NCBI GenBank assembly: GCA_017525915.1
Contig: JAFXSC010000021.1
Span: forward strand, 1 to 64,000
DNA from: Ruminococcus sp.
GTDB lineage: Bacteria; Bacillota; Clostridia; Oscillospirales; Ruminococcaceae
Direction of reading: 5' to 3'
DNA: 64,000 bases
The notes beneath the pieces are model-generated. The model was not told the origin of the DNA. It worked only from the letters and a program-made list of their open reading frames with translations, and searched no databases. Positions within the stretch are counted from its first letter, which is position 1, and every line of letters begins with the position of its first letter. Shown piece after piece: positions 42,397 to 52,187 of the stretch. A program made the position numbers and the translations under genes.

Positions 42397-44478
42397 TTAT
42401 TTTGAAACTGCCGTGATGGCATTTTTGATAGCTTCGTTCCATCTGTGGGTGGAGCGGTCATATATACCGTAGCTGCTTTCGCCCTCAAAGGCATTGTTGT
42501 CCCAGACGAAGCACTTTATGCCGGCTGCCCACGCGGTCTTGACGTAGTATTCGTAGAACTGTGCTCTGACTGCTGTATCCGCAGCCGCAACGCAGCCGAA
42601 TTCGCCGATGATGACCGGCTGGCCGTTGTCGATATACTTCTTTTTGAGCTCGCTGAACTTGTCGCTGAGCATCTTCTTTTCAGCATCGCCGAACGTTGTG
42701 CTCTTGCCGTCTGCAAACTCCCAAGGTGCGTAGTAATGCAGCGAAAGTATGATATTTCCACCGTTCGGGATAACGCAGTCGCTGATCGCTACCGTTTCCG
42801 CAGAGGCGGCATAGGAGGTAACGATGAGAGTTCTTTCGGAGTTGTTTCCGCCGGTTGAGCGTACTGTATCAACGAAATCCTTCTCGTACTTGTTCACGAC
42901 AGCACGTTCTGCAGCAGTACCGCCGGTCCATTCATTGGGACTTCCGACCGTTCTCGGCTCGTTCATGCCCTCAAAGAGGAGCCTGTCGCCGTAACCCGAG
43001 AAGCTTACGGATATCTGCTTCCAGATGGAAATGAGCTTTTCACGGCACTTTTCGTAGTCTTCGTCAGTGGGGGTGAGCCATAAATAGTCATCGTGGTGGA
43101 CGTTGAGTATTACGAACATTCCCTCGTTATAGGCGTAGTCCACGACCTCATGAACACGCTTGAGCCATTCACTGTCGATCTCTGTGCCGTTGAGGTGTTC
43201 ACCCCATGTGACAGGTATCCTTATCGCATTGAAGCCGGCAGCCTTGATGTCGAGGATCATATTCTTGGTGGTTATCGGGTTGCCCCATGCAGTTTCGGGC
43301 TCGCTCGCCCAGCTCTTGTAGCCGTAGCATTCAAGGGAATTTCCGAGGTTCCAGCCGACTTTGATCTCAGAGGAAATAGCAGCGGCACTCCTGAAATTGT
43401 ACTCGCTCGTGTAATTATCCGGCTCGCTGACCTTTTCGGCAGGTGGGATATATACCGGCACTGTGCCGTCGCCTTCGCTGTATTTCACGGTTATCGAATC
43501 GAGAGTAGCCTCCGCCTGTTTGCTGTACCAGTATCCGAGGGTGAACTCTCCGTCGGCGGCGATCAGAGCCTTTGCTTCCGGCGGAACGAACCATGTCAGC
43601 GACAGTGATGAGCTGTCCGTGAATACGGCAGAAGTCGGGGACTGGTAGCTTCCCGCCGACGAGGAATATCCGAAAGCGCCGGTGAATTTTCCGAATGCAC
43701 CGCCTGCGCTGACGTTATATACAACAGCCTCGGGGACTGCGTTTTCCGGTAGAATATCCGCCGCCTTGACCCTGATGATATTGTCATCAGCGCTGTAAGC
43801 GACGCTCTTGCCGACCTGAACGGTCTTGGTGCCGTCCACCGGTATCTCGCCTGACCTTGTGAAGGTGCATATCACGCTGTCTATCTTAATGCTGCCGGGA
43901 TTTCCCCACCAGTAGCCGAACATCACATCGCCCGAGGGGAGGATATAGTCCTTTATGTCATCGGGGACTTCCCAGGTTATCTCACCGTATGTCCCCTGTG
44001 TCTGGCGGGTGAAGTCAGGGCACTGATACCAGCCGTCTTTACCGGCAGGGCAGTCCTTGCTGACGTTTATGCCGCAGCCGCCCTTGTATGGACCGATGTT
44101 CATATCGGAGCTGACAATGAATGTGAAGGATTTGATTACGTCGCCCTCTCCGATGAATTCCTTTAGCGGGAACTTGATCGTATTGCTGCCGTCATCGCGC
44201 AGAATGGTTTTGTTTACGTCGAGCTGAACTCCGCATTCAGCGGAAAGATTCTCAACGGGGCTTATATGCTTAGTCACTGGTTCAGTAGTCTCCTCCTCCG
44301 AAAAAGGCTCGGTAGTAATTGTTCCGGGGTCTGAGGAAGCGGAAGTTAACGCTTCACCGCCGGCAGAGGTGGTTCCGTTCACAGCGGAACTGCTGCTCTT
44401 GCTTTTTCCGCCGCAGCCCGCAGAAGAAAGTGCGAGCAGGGCTGCTGAAATCACAGCCATGATCTTTTTTGATCTCAT
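42397..44478 (-). CDS. GH5 endoglucanase lipoprotein with two beta-sandwich modules
   Basis: A 693-residue surface lipoprotein: lipobox S-S-A-G-C, a Ser/Thr/Glu linker, two tandem beta-sandwich modules (residues about 80-205 and 212-335, both ending 'FGYWWGNP'/'LGYWYSKQ' style before 'I-K/T-V'), a short linker, and a GH5 catalytic domain (370-690). 'VGWNLGNSLE', 'GFNAIRIPVTW', 'HHDDYLW', acid/base E507 in 'NEPR' and nucleophile E626 in 'GEFGC' are intact. It should hydrolyse beta-1,4-glucans at the cell surface. No dockerin is present, so it is membrane-anchored rather than cellulosomal. The module family is unknown to me. Confidence 0.9.
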   Translation of the reverse strand: MRSKKIMAVISAALLALSSAGCGGKSKSSSSAVNGTTSAGGEALTSASSDPGTITTEPFSEEETTEPVTKHISPVENLSAECGVQLDVNKTILRDDGSNTIKFPLKEFIGEGDVIKSFTFIVSSDMNIGPYKGGCGINVSKDCPAGKDGWYQCPDFTRQTQGTYGEITWEVPDDIKDYILPSGDVMFGYWWGNPGSIKIDSVICTFTRSGEIPVDGTKTVQVGKSVAYSADDNIIRVKAADILPENAVPEAVVYNVSAGGAFGKFTGAFGYSSSAGSYQSPTSAVFTDSSSLSLTWFVPPEAKALIAADGEFTLGYWYSKQAEATLDSITVKYSEGDGTVPVYIPPAEKVSEPDNYTSEYNFRSAAAISSEIKVGWNLGNSLECYGYKSWASEPETAWGNPITTKNMILDIKAAGFNAIRIPVTWGEHLNGTEIDSEWLKRVHEVVDYAYNEGMFVILNVHHDDYLWLTPTDEDYEKCREKLISIWKQISVSFSGYGDRLLFEGMNEPRTVGSPNEWTGGTAAERAVVNKYEKDFVDTVRSTGGNNSERTLIVTSYAASAETVAISDCVIPNGGNIILSLHYYAPWEFADGKSTTFGDAEKKMLSDKFSELKKKYIDNGQPVIIGEFGCVAAADTAVRAQFYEYYVKTAWAAGIKCFVWDNNAFEGESSYGIYDRSTHRWNEAIKNAITAVSK

Positions 44479-44647
44479 AGTATTTCCGGGTCAGCAGGAC
44501 GTGCGGACGGTATGTCCGGCGGAAGGCTGCATACCCGTAATTCCTTTCTCAAAAGCGTTATACATCATTATACCATGTTTTTCCGCGGATTTCAAGACCT
44601 TTTGCGAAATATCCGCGTCAGCGGCGGTTACTTGTTAAGAAAGCCTG

Positions 44648-44795
44648 TTCGTGCGGAGGTAACTCCGCAGGCAAATAATACTGTAATGTCACAAGGGGAC
44701 GCCTTCTCTTGCAAGGGAGGACCTTCCTTGCAACCCTTTCCACGGGCTGACTTCTTCAAAACGGAAAGTCTGCTTTCGCTCACGGAAGCGGAGAC
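44648..44795 (+). repeat. Interspersed hairpin repeat B, copy 2
   Basis: GCGGAG-GTAA-CTCCGC (44653-44668), CAAGGGAGGACCTTCCTTGC and a following CACGGGCTGAC tract match the plan of the repeat at 18290. It fills the gap between the GH5 gene and the next terminator. No gene is evident. Confidence 0.5.
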
Positions 44796-44811
44796 ACCGC
44801 GATCATTCATT

Positions 44812-44842
44812 AATAAAAAAGCTGCCCCGGTGTGAGGCAGCT
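44812..44842 (-). terminator. Terminator of the RING-like gene
   Basis: AGCTGCC (44820-44826) pairs with GGCAGCT (44836-44842), leftward TTTTTTATT. It ends the membrane zinc-protein transcript. Confidence 0.85.
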
Positions 44843-44847
44843 TCTGT

Positions 44848-45804
44848 TCAGCTGTAAAGTATTTTCAGGCTGACGAGCAGTCCTGCGATGCCGATAGCGA
44901 ACATGACCAGCGTAATGAAGATTATATTCACGGGCTTTACGCCGCCGGCAGCTGCAAGCATCTCAGAGGAGGGCTTTTTGTCCGGAGCAGCAGACTTCAG
45001 ACGCTTCAGCGAGCGCAGGGTGTAGCGGTAGTACAGCCAGTTTCCGAAAAGACAGAAGGCGATACTTGTACACCAGCCGATCATGCCGAAATAGGAGTCG
45101 AGTGACTCGAGTGAGGACTTGTTGTCGATCACAGCCGAAATGAACTTTTCCGTGCCCTTAATGGAGGTGAAGGAATCCGCAAATTTCAGCAGTACCGCAG
45201 GAAGGTTGAGTATGACAGAGATGAGCGCTGAGAAGACTGCCCAGCCCCACATCTTTCGGTTCGCAAAATAGAAATAGGGGAATATCAGGCACGAGAGATT
45301 GAAGGAAATGCGTGAGCCGACGTCCTTCATATGCTTGAATATCGGGATATAGTAAAGGGTGTTCGAGCCTACGAACTGCGTAACTTCACTGAGAGTAGCA
45401 CCGCCCATATCCTCCTCGGGGTCGAATCCGAGGAATTCCTTCATCATGCCGATATCAGTATCGGCATACTCGCTGTTTTCGCCGCGGTCTGCCGCCGCAG
45501 CTCCGGCATCAGCCGTATCGAGGGGCGTTCCGCATCTGCTGCACTTTGTCTCACCGGCAGCGTTCGGGAACTTGCAGGACGGGCAAACGTTGGACGTTAT
45601 CGGAGAAACCGGCTTCTCTCTGAACGGAGAACCCTTGGGCTTCCATTTTTCACCGGAAGCGTGGAAAGCGATATTCGCACATCTGCCCAGTCTGACATAG
45701 CAGTCCCTGTGGTGCGGTGAACCGCAGTCAGGGCATACTACGACATCGTCTTCTGCGGTGAAAGCTTCTCCGCAGCCCGCGCAGTTTTCGCCTTTGTATT
45801 TCAT
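44848..45804 (-). CDS. RING/zinc-ribbon membrane protein
   Basis: A 318-residue protein. Residues 8-40 have a prokaryotic RING-type pattern (C-x2-C, C-P-D-C-G, H-H-R-D-C), followed by 'CPSCKFPNAAGETKCSRCGTPLD', a zinc ribbon. After an acidic linker come four transmembrane helices (about 175-315), with a DUF2628-like feel. RING-like proteins with membrane domains are common in Ruminococcus relatives and have no known function. The start at 45804 follows CGGAGGCAAG. A further in-frame start upstream lacks a site. Confidence 0.7.
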   Translation of the reverse strand: MKYKGENCAGCGEAFTAEDDVVVCPDCGSPHHRDCYVRLGRCANIAFHASGEKWKPKGSPFREKPVSPITSNVCPSCKFPNAAGETKCSRCGTPLDTADAGAAAADRGENSEYADTDIGMMKEFLGFDPEEDMGGATLSEVTQFVGSNTLYYIPIFKHMKDVGSRISFNLSCLIFPYFYFANRKMWGWAVFSALISVILNLPAVLLKFADSFTSIKGTEKFISAVIDNKSSLESLDSYFGMIGWCTSIAFCLFGNWLYYRYTLRSLKRLKSAAPDKKPSSEMLAAAGGVKPVNIIFITLVMFAIGIAGLLVSLKILYS

Positions 45805-45997
45805 ATCTTGCCTCCGATCGTTCTTTATAGCAGACGGCAGATTTTCCGGCGCCTGCAATCAGCCGGTCCGCACGGTGCAGACGAAGGTCTGCGGTGAGCG
45901 GTACACTTTAAAAGTATTTAATATACATATTATACCACTTATCCGGTGATAAAATCAAGTATTTTTTAAAAATAGTGGGATTACTGTATTTTGCGCC

Positions 45998-48274
45998 TTA
46001 CTTCTGCTTTATGCGGAAGCCGCTGTTGCGGAGCTGACTTGCGTCAAAGCCCTTCGGCTTACGCTCCTCACGCTTCTTCTGCGGACGGGGACGCTTTTCC
46101 TGCTTTTTCTCCTCCTCGTCGTTGAGACGCATGGTGAGGGATATGCGGTTGCGCTTGAGGTCAACATCGAGCACGCGCACCTTCACCACCTGATTTACCT
46201 TGACCGCTTCGAGGGGGTGCTTGATGAACTTGTTGCATATCTGCGAAATATGGACGAGACCGTCCTCGTGAACGCCGATGTCCACGAAAACGCCGAAATC
46301 TATGATGTTGCGGACCGTTCCGACAAGCTCCATACCGGGCTTGAGGTCCTTGATATCCATAACGTCGCCGCTTCTGAGGAGCGGAGGCGGAAGCTCGTCA
46401 CGGAGGTCGCGTCCGGGTTTTTTGAGCTCGCCTATGATATCGGTCAGCGTGGGAACACCGATGCCAAGGCTGCTGCTTATCTTGTCAAGTCCGAGGGAAT
46501 CAGCCTTTTCACCGATGCCGGCTGCACCGCCGCCCGAGATGTCGGCGAGGGTGAATCCGCACTCGTTCAGCAGGGAAGAAGCTGCCTCGTAGCTCTCGGG
46601 GTGAACGGCGGTATTATCGAGCGGATTTTTCCCGTCACGCACTCTGAGGAAGCCGGCACACTGCTCGAAAGCCTTCTTGCCGAGCTTTGCGACCTTGAGA
46701 AGCTCCTTGCGGTCGGTGAATTTACCGTTCTCCTCACGGTATGCTACTATATTCTTCGCAACGGAGGCGTTGATGCCTGCGATGTACGAAAGCAGTGAAT
46801 ATGAAGCTGTATTAAGGTCAACTCCGACCGAGTTGACGCAGTCCTCAACGACGCCGGAAAGCGCCTCGCTCATGCGTGCCTGCGGCATATCATGCTGGTA
46901 CTGACCTACACCGATAGCCTTCGGGTCTATCTTGACGAGCTCGGCGAGGGGGTCCTGCAGGCGCCTTGCAATGGAGATAGCTCCCCTTATGGATACATCG
47001 TATTCCGGGAATTCCTCCGCGGCAAGCTTTGAAGCGGAGTAGACCGAAGCGCCTGCCTCGCTTACTACCATATAGCTTACGTTTTCGGGTATCTCCTTCA
47101 GTATCTCGGCAACGAAGCTCTCGGTCTCGCGTGAAGCGGTGCCGTTTCCGATGGAGATAACGTTGACATTGTGCTTGGCGATGAGCTGCTTGACCTTCTT
47201 CTTAGCCTCCTCGACCCTCGCTGCGGAAGCAGTCTCCCTTACGGGGTAGATGATAGCGTGGTCGAGCACCTTGCCTGTGCCGTCGATGACAGCGGTCTTG
47301 CAGCCGTGAGCGTAGCCGGGGTCAAGGCCGAGGATAACGCTGTTTTTTAGCGGCGGCTGGAGGAGCAGCTGACGGAGGTTCGATGCGAACACCTTGATAG
47401 CTGATTCTGCGGCATTTGCGGACATCTCGGAACGTATCTCGCGCTCTATCGACGGGAAGATAAGTCTCTTGTAGCTGTCGGCGGCAGCGGCGCGGACAAG
47501 CTCTCCGCAGGCATTGTTCGCCTTGATGTATTTGCTGAAAATAACGTCCGTAGCGAGGTTCTCGTCGAGGGTGAGGGCAACCTTGAGGAAGCCTTCCTTT
47601 TCGCCTCTGTCGAGGGCGAGAACGCGGTGGTCAGCGACCTTCGGAACGGGCTCGGAGTATTCATAGTAGTTCTGATAAACGCTCTCAGCCTCGGGGTCGG
47701 AAGCCTTCGAGACGAGCTCGCCCTTCTCACCGGCAAGGGCACGGAGCTTCTTCCTTATGTCGGCATCGTCGGAGATATCCTCCGCGATGATGTCCATAGC
47801 GCCCTGCAAAGCGGTCTGTACGTCGGGGACGTTCTTCTCCTCGTTTACGAAAGCCTCGGCTTCCTTCTCGGGGTCAGCGCCGGACTGCTCAATGAGTATG
47901 ACTGCGAGCGGCTCGAGACCGTTCTCACGCGCGATGCTTGCACGGGTGCGGCGCTTGGGCTTGAAGGGACGGTATATATCCTCGACTTCCACGAGTGTCA
48001 TTGCGGCGTTTATCGCTGCCTCTATCTCGGGAGTCATCTTCTCCTGTTCGGTGATGGAATTGGTCACCTCCTCCTTGCGCTTTTCGAGGTTGCGGAGGTA
48101 CATGAGCCTGTCGTAGAGCTCACGGAGCACCTGATCGTCGAGCGAGCCGGTGAGCTCCTTGCGGTAACGTGCGATGAAAGGGATAGTCTTGTCATCGTCG
48201 ATGAGGGCAACGGTGTTGTCCACCTGTTCCTGTCTGAGACTGAATTCCTTTGCGAGTATGCTGTTGATTTCCAT
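45998..48274 (-). CDS. tex: Tex-type RNA-binding transcription factor
   Basis: A 758-residue Tex/YqgF-fold protein. The N-terminal helical part is followed by a YqgF nuclease-like fold ('NSVILGLDPGYAHGCKTAVID'), a helix-hairpin-helix pair ('LNTASYSLLSYIAGINASVAKNIVAYREENG', 'LGKKAFEQCAGFLRV') and an S1 domain ('ELVGTVRNIIDFGVFVDIGVHEDGLVHISQICN', about 655-690). The tail is basic. Tex binds nucleic acid and affects transcription and toxin genes in other bacteria. The next gene on the same strand begins 25 bases upstream. Confidence 0.95.
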   Translation of the reverse strand: MEINSILAKEFSLRQEQVDNTVALIDDDKTIPFIARYRKELTGSLDDQVLRELYDRLMYLRNLEKRKEEVTNSITEQEKMTPEIEAAINAAMTLVEVEDIYRPFKPKRRTRASIARENGLEPLAVILIEQSGADPEKEAEAFVNEEKNVPDVQTALQGAMDIIAEDISDDADIRKKLRALAGEKGELVSKASDPEAESVYQNYYEYSEPVPKVADHRVLALDRGEKEGFLKVALTLDENLATDVIFSKYIKANNACGELVRAAAADSYKRLIFPSIEREIRSEMSANAAESAIKVFASNLRQLLLQPPLKNSVILGLDPGYAHGCKTAVIDGTGKVLDHAIIYPVRETASAARVEEAKKKVKQLIAKHNVNVISIGNGTASRETESFVAEILKEIPENVSYMVVSEAGASVYSASKLAAEEFPEYDVSIRGAISIARRLQDPLAELVKIDPKAIGVGQYQHDMPQARMSEALSGVVEDCVNSVGVDLNTASYSLLSYIAGINASVAKNIVAYREENGKFTDRKELLKVAKLGKKAFEQCAGFLRVRDGKNPLDNTAVHPESYEAASSLLNECGFTLADISGGGAAGIGEKADSLGLDKISSSLGIGVPTLTDIIGELKKPGRDLRDELPPPLLRSGDVMDIKDLKPGMELVGTVRNIIDFGVFVDIGVHEDGLVHISQICNKFIKHPLEAVKVNQVVKVRVLDVDLKRNRISLTMRLNDEEEKKQEKRPRPQKKREERKPKGFDASQLRNSGFRIKQK

Positions 48275-48299
48275 TTATATTATCCTTTCGTTGAGTATA

Positions 48300-49283
48300 T
48301 CATTCCTGCGGCATTTCCTGGGCGGCAAGCTTGTCCGCGGCGTCCTCGTTGAACCTGTCTATCCATGAGAACAGGGTCTTTGCGATATCCTTCCACACTG
48401 CGGCACTGTTCCTTTCGTTGAGGACTTCGTGGCGCATACCCTCGAACAGACGGTGCGAGATGCTGTCGTAGCCGAGCTTTTCGAGCAGGGCGACCGCCTT
48501 GAAGAACTTCTTCTGAGAGAGCATACAGGGGTCGTCTGCGCCGGATATAAAGCGTATCGGAAGGCGCGGGTTCTGCATCTGCCAGCCGCGTTTGGAGTAG
48601 GTCTCGTGGAACAGCCAGAGCAGTCCCTCATAGCCGTTCATGGTGTACCTGAAATTGCAGAGCGGGTCGGCGTTGAAAGCGTCAACGACCTCCTTTTCGC
48701 TGCATATCCACGAATGCGGCAGAGTGCGGTCGAAGTTCCTGTTGAGCACCGATTCCGAAATGTCGTATATCTTTTCGCTCCTGTAACGGCTCCCGAGGTT
48801 CTTGACGAGCTCGGAGTTTATAGTGCGTATTATGCCGGAAAATCTGCTGTAACACGGACAGCCGAGAAGGACTGTGCCGTTTATCATATTGTCATGTTTC
48901 TTGAGGAAGCAGCGGACACCGAGCGAGCCCATACTGTGACCGATCATGAATATCGGAAGCTGTGGGTAGGTCTCCCTGACTATCCTTGTGAGCTGGGCAA
49001 TGTCGCTGACGAAGCCCTCACCACCGTCCTTGAACATGAAGCCGAGGTCGTCCGGGGAGCAGATGCTCCTGCCGTGGCCGCGGTTGTCGTGGATGACGGT
49101 TATGAAGCCTTCTTCGGCAAGGTAGTCCATGAAGGGGTAATAGCGTTCTTTATGTTCATTCATTCCGTGGACGAGCTGGACAACGCCGTTCGGTTCGCCT
49201 GACGGGAGGGCGATGACCGCGGAGATAACAAGACCGTCGTGTTCGGAGGTGAATTCAAAATCTTTTATATCAGCATTAAGCAT
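48300..49283 (-). CDS. Alpha/beta-hydrolase (monoacylglycerol lipase-like)
   Basis: A 327-residue serine hydrolase. 'FMIGHSMGSLGVRCFL' contains the nucleophile elbow G-x-S-x-G, 'HDNRGHGRS' precedes it, 'FISGADDPCM' carries the acid, and 'GMRHEVLNE' the histidine. The pattern is that of the lysophospholipase/monoacylglycerol lipase (Hydrolase_4) family. The start at 49283 follows CAGGAGG; a longer frame upstream has no site. It probably shares a transcript with tex downstream. Confidence 0.9.
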   Translation of the reverse strand: MLNADIKDFEFTSEHDGLVISAVIALPSGEPNGVVQLVHGMNEHKERYYPFMDYLAEEGFITVIHDNRGHGRSICSPDDLGFMFKDGGEGFVSDIAQLTRIVRETYPQLPIFMIGHSMGSLGVRCFLKKHDNMINGTVLLGCPCYSRFSGIIRTINSELVKNLGSRYRSEKIYDISESVLNRNFDRTLPHSWICSEKEVVDAFNADPLCNFRYTMNGYEGLLWLFHETYSKRGWQMQNPRLPIRFISGADDPCMLSQKKFFKAVALLEKLGYDSISHRLFEGMRHEVLNERNSAAVWKDIAKTLFSWIDRFNEDAADKLAAQEMPQE

Positions 49284-49445
49284 ATTTTCCTCCTGAATAA
49301 GATGGATACAATCATTATACCACAAAGCTTGCCATAAATCAAGCCCGATGTTCACGCCGGTGCGATTATGGCTTAAAAGCGCGGAATCCAGCCGCTTGCC
49401 GTTGATTTAGGAAGGAGAATGCTGTGAGTCCAACGCCGTTCATAC

Positions 49446-49485
49446 GGAAAAACTGCCGTATGCTCTCTTTCACGCATACGGCAGT
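49446..49485 (-). terminator. Terminator of the HD-GYP gene
   Basis: ACTGCCGTATGC (49452-49463) pairs with GCATACGGCAGT (49474-49485), leftward TTTTTCC. It sits directly after the HD-GYP stop. Confidence 0.85.
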
Positions 49486-49487
49486 GT

Positions 49488-51551
49488 TCAGTGTATCCTT
49501 ATATTCGTAACAGCGACCTGATCTCCGGAAACAGCGGCATATATCTTCCTGTCGATGCCTGTGACCGTCACCGTGCTTTTCACGGTAATACCCGCATTCT
49601 CGGTGACAACGGTTATCGTGCTGCCTTCCACGCTGAAGGTCACAACGGTGTCATAACCTGCGAGGTTGAACGCCTTCCATTCGTCCCAGCCTTTGAAGTT
49701 ATCACTTTTGCTTACTTCGAGGTCGATGAAGCATTTCGGGTCGCACTCCCAGCTCTCGCCGTCGAACCTTATGAACGCAAGTCCGCGGTAGTTCTCGCCG
49801 TTCACCCTTCTGTCATCGGCACAGAAAAGCTCAATGGACGGGCAGTGCCATACGAGCCTTGCGGTGGGAAGGCTCATCGTCCGGAAGGATATCTTCAGAC
49901 CGTCCCTGACCTCTATGCCCTCTGAGGCGGCAGAGCGGAAGCTGTCTACCTGGACGTTCGGGATATCGCCGGCAGGAACGTTGATATAGCTTATCTCCTC
50001 CGCTATCCTCGGTATAGCGTCCGCCGGGTATTCCTTCGGCGACACATAGGAGATGATATCGGTTATCCTGCAATGCTCGCCGGAAAGTCCGATATACAGG
50101 TATCTTGAACTGTCCGGGAGAGCAACGACAGTCTCGGTCATGCTGTACTTGCCGTATATCCTTATGAGCGCGTGGTCCTTTATCCTCACAGCTTCGAGCT
50201 TGTAGCCGCCTTTCAGCGGTATATCTGGCGAACCTGTCTCAACTGTCCTGGTCTCGATCTTTCGTGCGGCGGTTTTTGAAGTGCGTCCGCTGAACCATAT
50301 CTCGCCGTACTCGGTATAGTTCATCTCCTCAGCCTGCCTGTCATCAGTATGCACGATGCCGTCCATAGAATCGAACAGCACTATTATCGGTACTGGAGTT
50401 ATACCGGAAGGCTCGTCGTCTGAGCCGACAGTCATGCGGACGGTTGTCATGCGCTGGGTTATCAGTATGCCGGGAGCAACGGCGCTCCTGTATCTGCTTA
50501 CGGTCAGCTCACTGCTGCCGGACTCGCCGGCTTCCGACCTCTCCTTCATCTCATACGCAGTATCTATATCTATGAGGTGGAGCATCAGCCTTCCGTAAAC
50601 CGGGTCGAACTGAGTGCCGAGCCCCTTGACTATCTCCTCGCGCACCTTTTCCTGCGGTATCGGGTCGCGGTAGCTCCTTATCGAGGTCATGGCATCGTAG
50701 GCGTCCGTAACGGCAATTATCCTCGCTATCTCGGGGATATCGTCGCCCCTGAGCCCATCGGGATAGCCGCTGCCGTCATACCGCTCATGGTGGTAGTGTG
50801 CGCCTAAGCTGAGGAAAGGGTATTCGCTTATCGTTTCGAGTATCTGGGCACCTTTCACCGGGTGCTGCTTTATTATGTCGTATTCCTCGCCCGTGAGCTT
50901 GTCGGGCTTATTGATAATGCTTCCCGGAACGCCTATCTTTCCTACGTCATGCAGGAGAGCGGCGTAGTAGACCATGTCGCATTCCTCCGGGCTCTTGCAG
51001 TTCATCTCTGCAAGCTTGGCTGCGTACTTTGCAACTCTTGAGGAATGGCCGTGGGTATAGGTATCCTTTGCATCTATCGCATTGACGAGAGCGGTAGCGG
51101 TCTGCTCAAAGAGCTTCTGTACCTGCTGCTTGTCATTCTCCATTTTTGACTGACTGCGGTTTATTATCGTTATCATCACTATGGTTATCAGAGCCGTGAA
51201 CAGTCCGGGGAGATACATAGGATTGTTTTTCAGTATTACCCAGTAGGCAGTTCCCGGCAGCTGAAAGATAACTATGATGGCTAATGTTATCAAGAAGCCG
51301 GGCTTTTTATAATAAAGCACCGTTACTATAAGGCAGATGCTTGCGAGTGCCGAGAATACGCCTGCGAACGTTGATATCTCGAGCGTACCGCCTCTGAAGG
51401 AGAGCGAACCGTCCGAACGGGCTGCGGCTGTTGTACAGTAATACAGCACACCGTATATCAGCAGGGGTATGATAATGCTTATCCGTGGTTTCCTATCCCG
51501 GAGCGACAGCCGTCTGAAAGCTTCACCGATGCTTTTTTTGTATTTCTCCAT
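49488..51551 (-). CDS. HD-GYP cyclic-di-GMP phosphodiesterase, membrane-bound
   Basis: A 687-residue protein. Four or five helices (residues about 25-140) form a sensor, and the HD-GYP domain (about 160-330) is canonical: 'HGHSSRVAKYAAKLA', 'LLHDVGKIGVPGSIINKPDKLT', 'HHERYDGSGYPDGL'. It should hydrolyse cyclic di-GMP to GMP or pGpG. The C-terminal 320 residues are beta-rich ('WHCPSIELFCADDRRVNGEN', 'SFSVEGSTITVVT') and unrelated to known partners; they may be a ligand-binding beta propeller or sandwich. A GGDEF-EAL protein is encoded in the same window. Confidence 0.9.
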   Translation of the reverse strand: MEKYKKSIGEAFRRLSLRDRKPRISIIIPLLIYGVLYYCTTAAARSDGSLSFRGGTLEISTFAGVFSALASICLIVTVLYYKKPGFLITLAIIVIFQLPGTAYWVILKNNPMYLPGLFTALITIVMITIINRSQSKMENDKQQVQKLFEQTATALVNAIDAKDTYTHGHSSRVAKYAAKLAEMNCKSPEECDMVYYAALLHDVGKIGVPGSIINKPDKLTGEEYDIIKQHPVKGAQILETISEYPFLSLGAHYHHERYDGSGYPDGLRGDDIPEIARIIAVTDAYDAMTSIRSYRDPIPQEKVREEIVKGLGTQFDPVYGRLMLHLIDIDTAYEMKERSEAGESGSSELTVSRYRSAVAPGILITQRMTTVRMTVGSDDEPSGITPVPIIVLFDSMDGIVHTDDRQAEEMNYTEYGEIWFSGRTSKTAARKIETRTVETGSPDIPLKGGYKLEAVRIKDHALIRIYGKYSMTETVVALPDSSRYLYIGLSGEHCRITDIISYVSPKEYPADAIPRIAEEISYINVPAGDIPNVQVDSFRSAASEGIEVRDGLKISFRTMSLPTARLVWHCPSIELFCADDRRVNGENYRGLAFIRFDGESWECDPKCFIDLEVSKSDNFKGWDEWKAFNLAGYDTVVTFSVEGSTITVVTENAGITVKSTVTVTGIDRKIYAAVSGDQVAVTNIRIH

Positions 51552-51968
51552 AGAAATTGTTATCCCCTTGTGGGCACTGTATTGATATATGCTCTTAGCG
51601 GCCGTGCCTTACCGGAGCAGATGAGGGTAAATATATTCGTGCTGCGGATATGAGGGTACCCGAAGCAGTGATACGATCTGTTATTTTTTTCACACAGGTT
51701 ATTATATCATGGTTTTTGCAGGATTGCAATATCCTTTCTGCAAAATCTTTGGCGTATTTTTGCCCTGTGTTTCATTCAGTTCTGCAAAAAGTTTATACAC
51801 TTTCAGCCGCATATTAAATATGATACTATAATTAAGGCGGTACAGGCTGTATCCCGGACGGCAGAGCCGTTTCTGAAAGTTGAATGAATTTTCGAGATAT
51901 TCAATGCTTTTCCGTTGAAAACGCGGCTGAAAGTGCCTGTTAGTGAGAGGGGAAACGGAGGTGTAATA
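51552..51968. other. Divergent intergenic region, no gene seen
   Basis: This 417-base gap between the HD-GYP gene and the lysis cassette is AT-rich. It holds a possible -10 box TATAAT at 51829-51834 for the rightward cassette and a GGAAACGGAGG site before the ATG at 51969. I find no riboswitch signature, including none of the cyclic-di-GMP type, and no credible small ORF. Confidence 0.4.
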
Positions 51969-52187
51969 ATGAACAGCAATGTTATTGTCGCAATGCTCTC
52001 GCTCATCGGCACGCTTGCAGGCTCGCTCGGCGGCATACTGGTCAGCTCGAAGCTCACGAACTACCGTCTCCAGCAGCTTGAGAACCGTGTCGCGGAGCAC
52101 AACAACTTCGCGCACCGTATGCCGGTGATCGAGGAGCAGATAAAAGTCATCAATCACAGACTGGAGGGGTTAGAGCATGAAGATTAA
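51969..52187 (+). CDS. Small phage-type membrane protein (holin-associated, XhlA-like)
   Basis: A 72-residue protein with one N-terminal transmembrane helix (residues about 4-26) and a C-terminal coiled coil ('YRLQQLENRVAEHNNFAHRMPVIEEQIKVINHRLEGLEHED'). This plan is that of XhlA/BhlA-type accessory holins, which anchor or regulate endolysin release. The start at 51969 follows GGAGGTG. It overlaps the next gene by 11 bases, in a three-gene cassette. Confidence 0.6.
   Translation: MNSNVIVAMLSLIGTLAGSLGGILVSSKLTNYRLQQLENRVAEHNNFAHRMPVIEEQIKVINHRLEGLEHED

Noticed and set aside
46217-46798. A plus-strand frame opposite tex
   Set aside because: It is a shadow of tex, which has YqgF, HhH and S1 domains.
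49423-49509. A GTG-started 28-codon frame after AAGGAG
   Set aside because: It runs straight through the HD-GYP terminator hairpin and would overlap the gene's stop; composition is not protein-like.
51552-51968. A possible cyclic-di-GMP riboswitch between HD-GYP and the lysis cassette
   Set aside because: The conserved GEMM core words are not seen on either strand.
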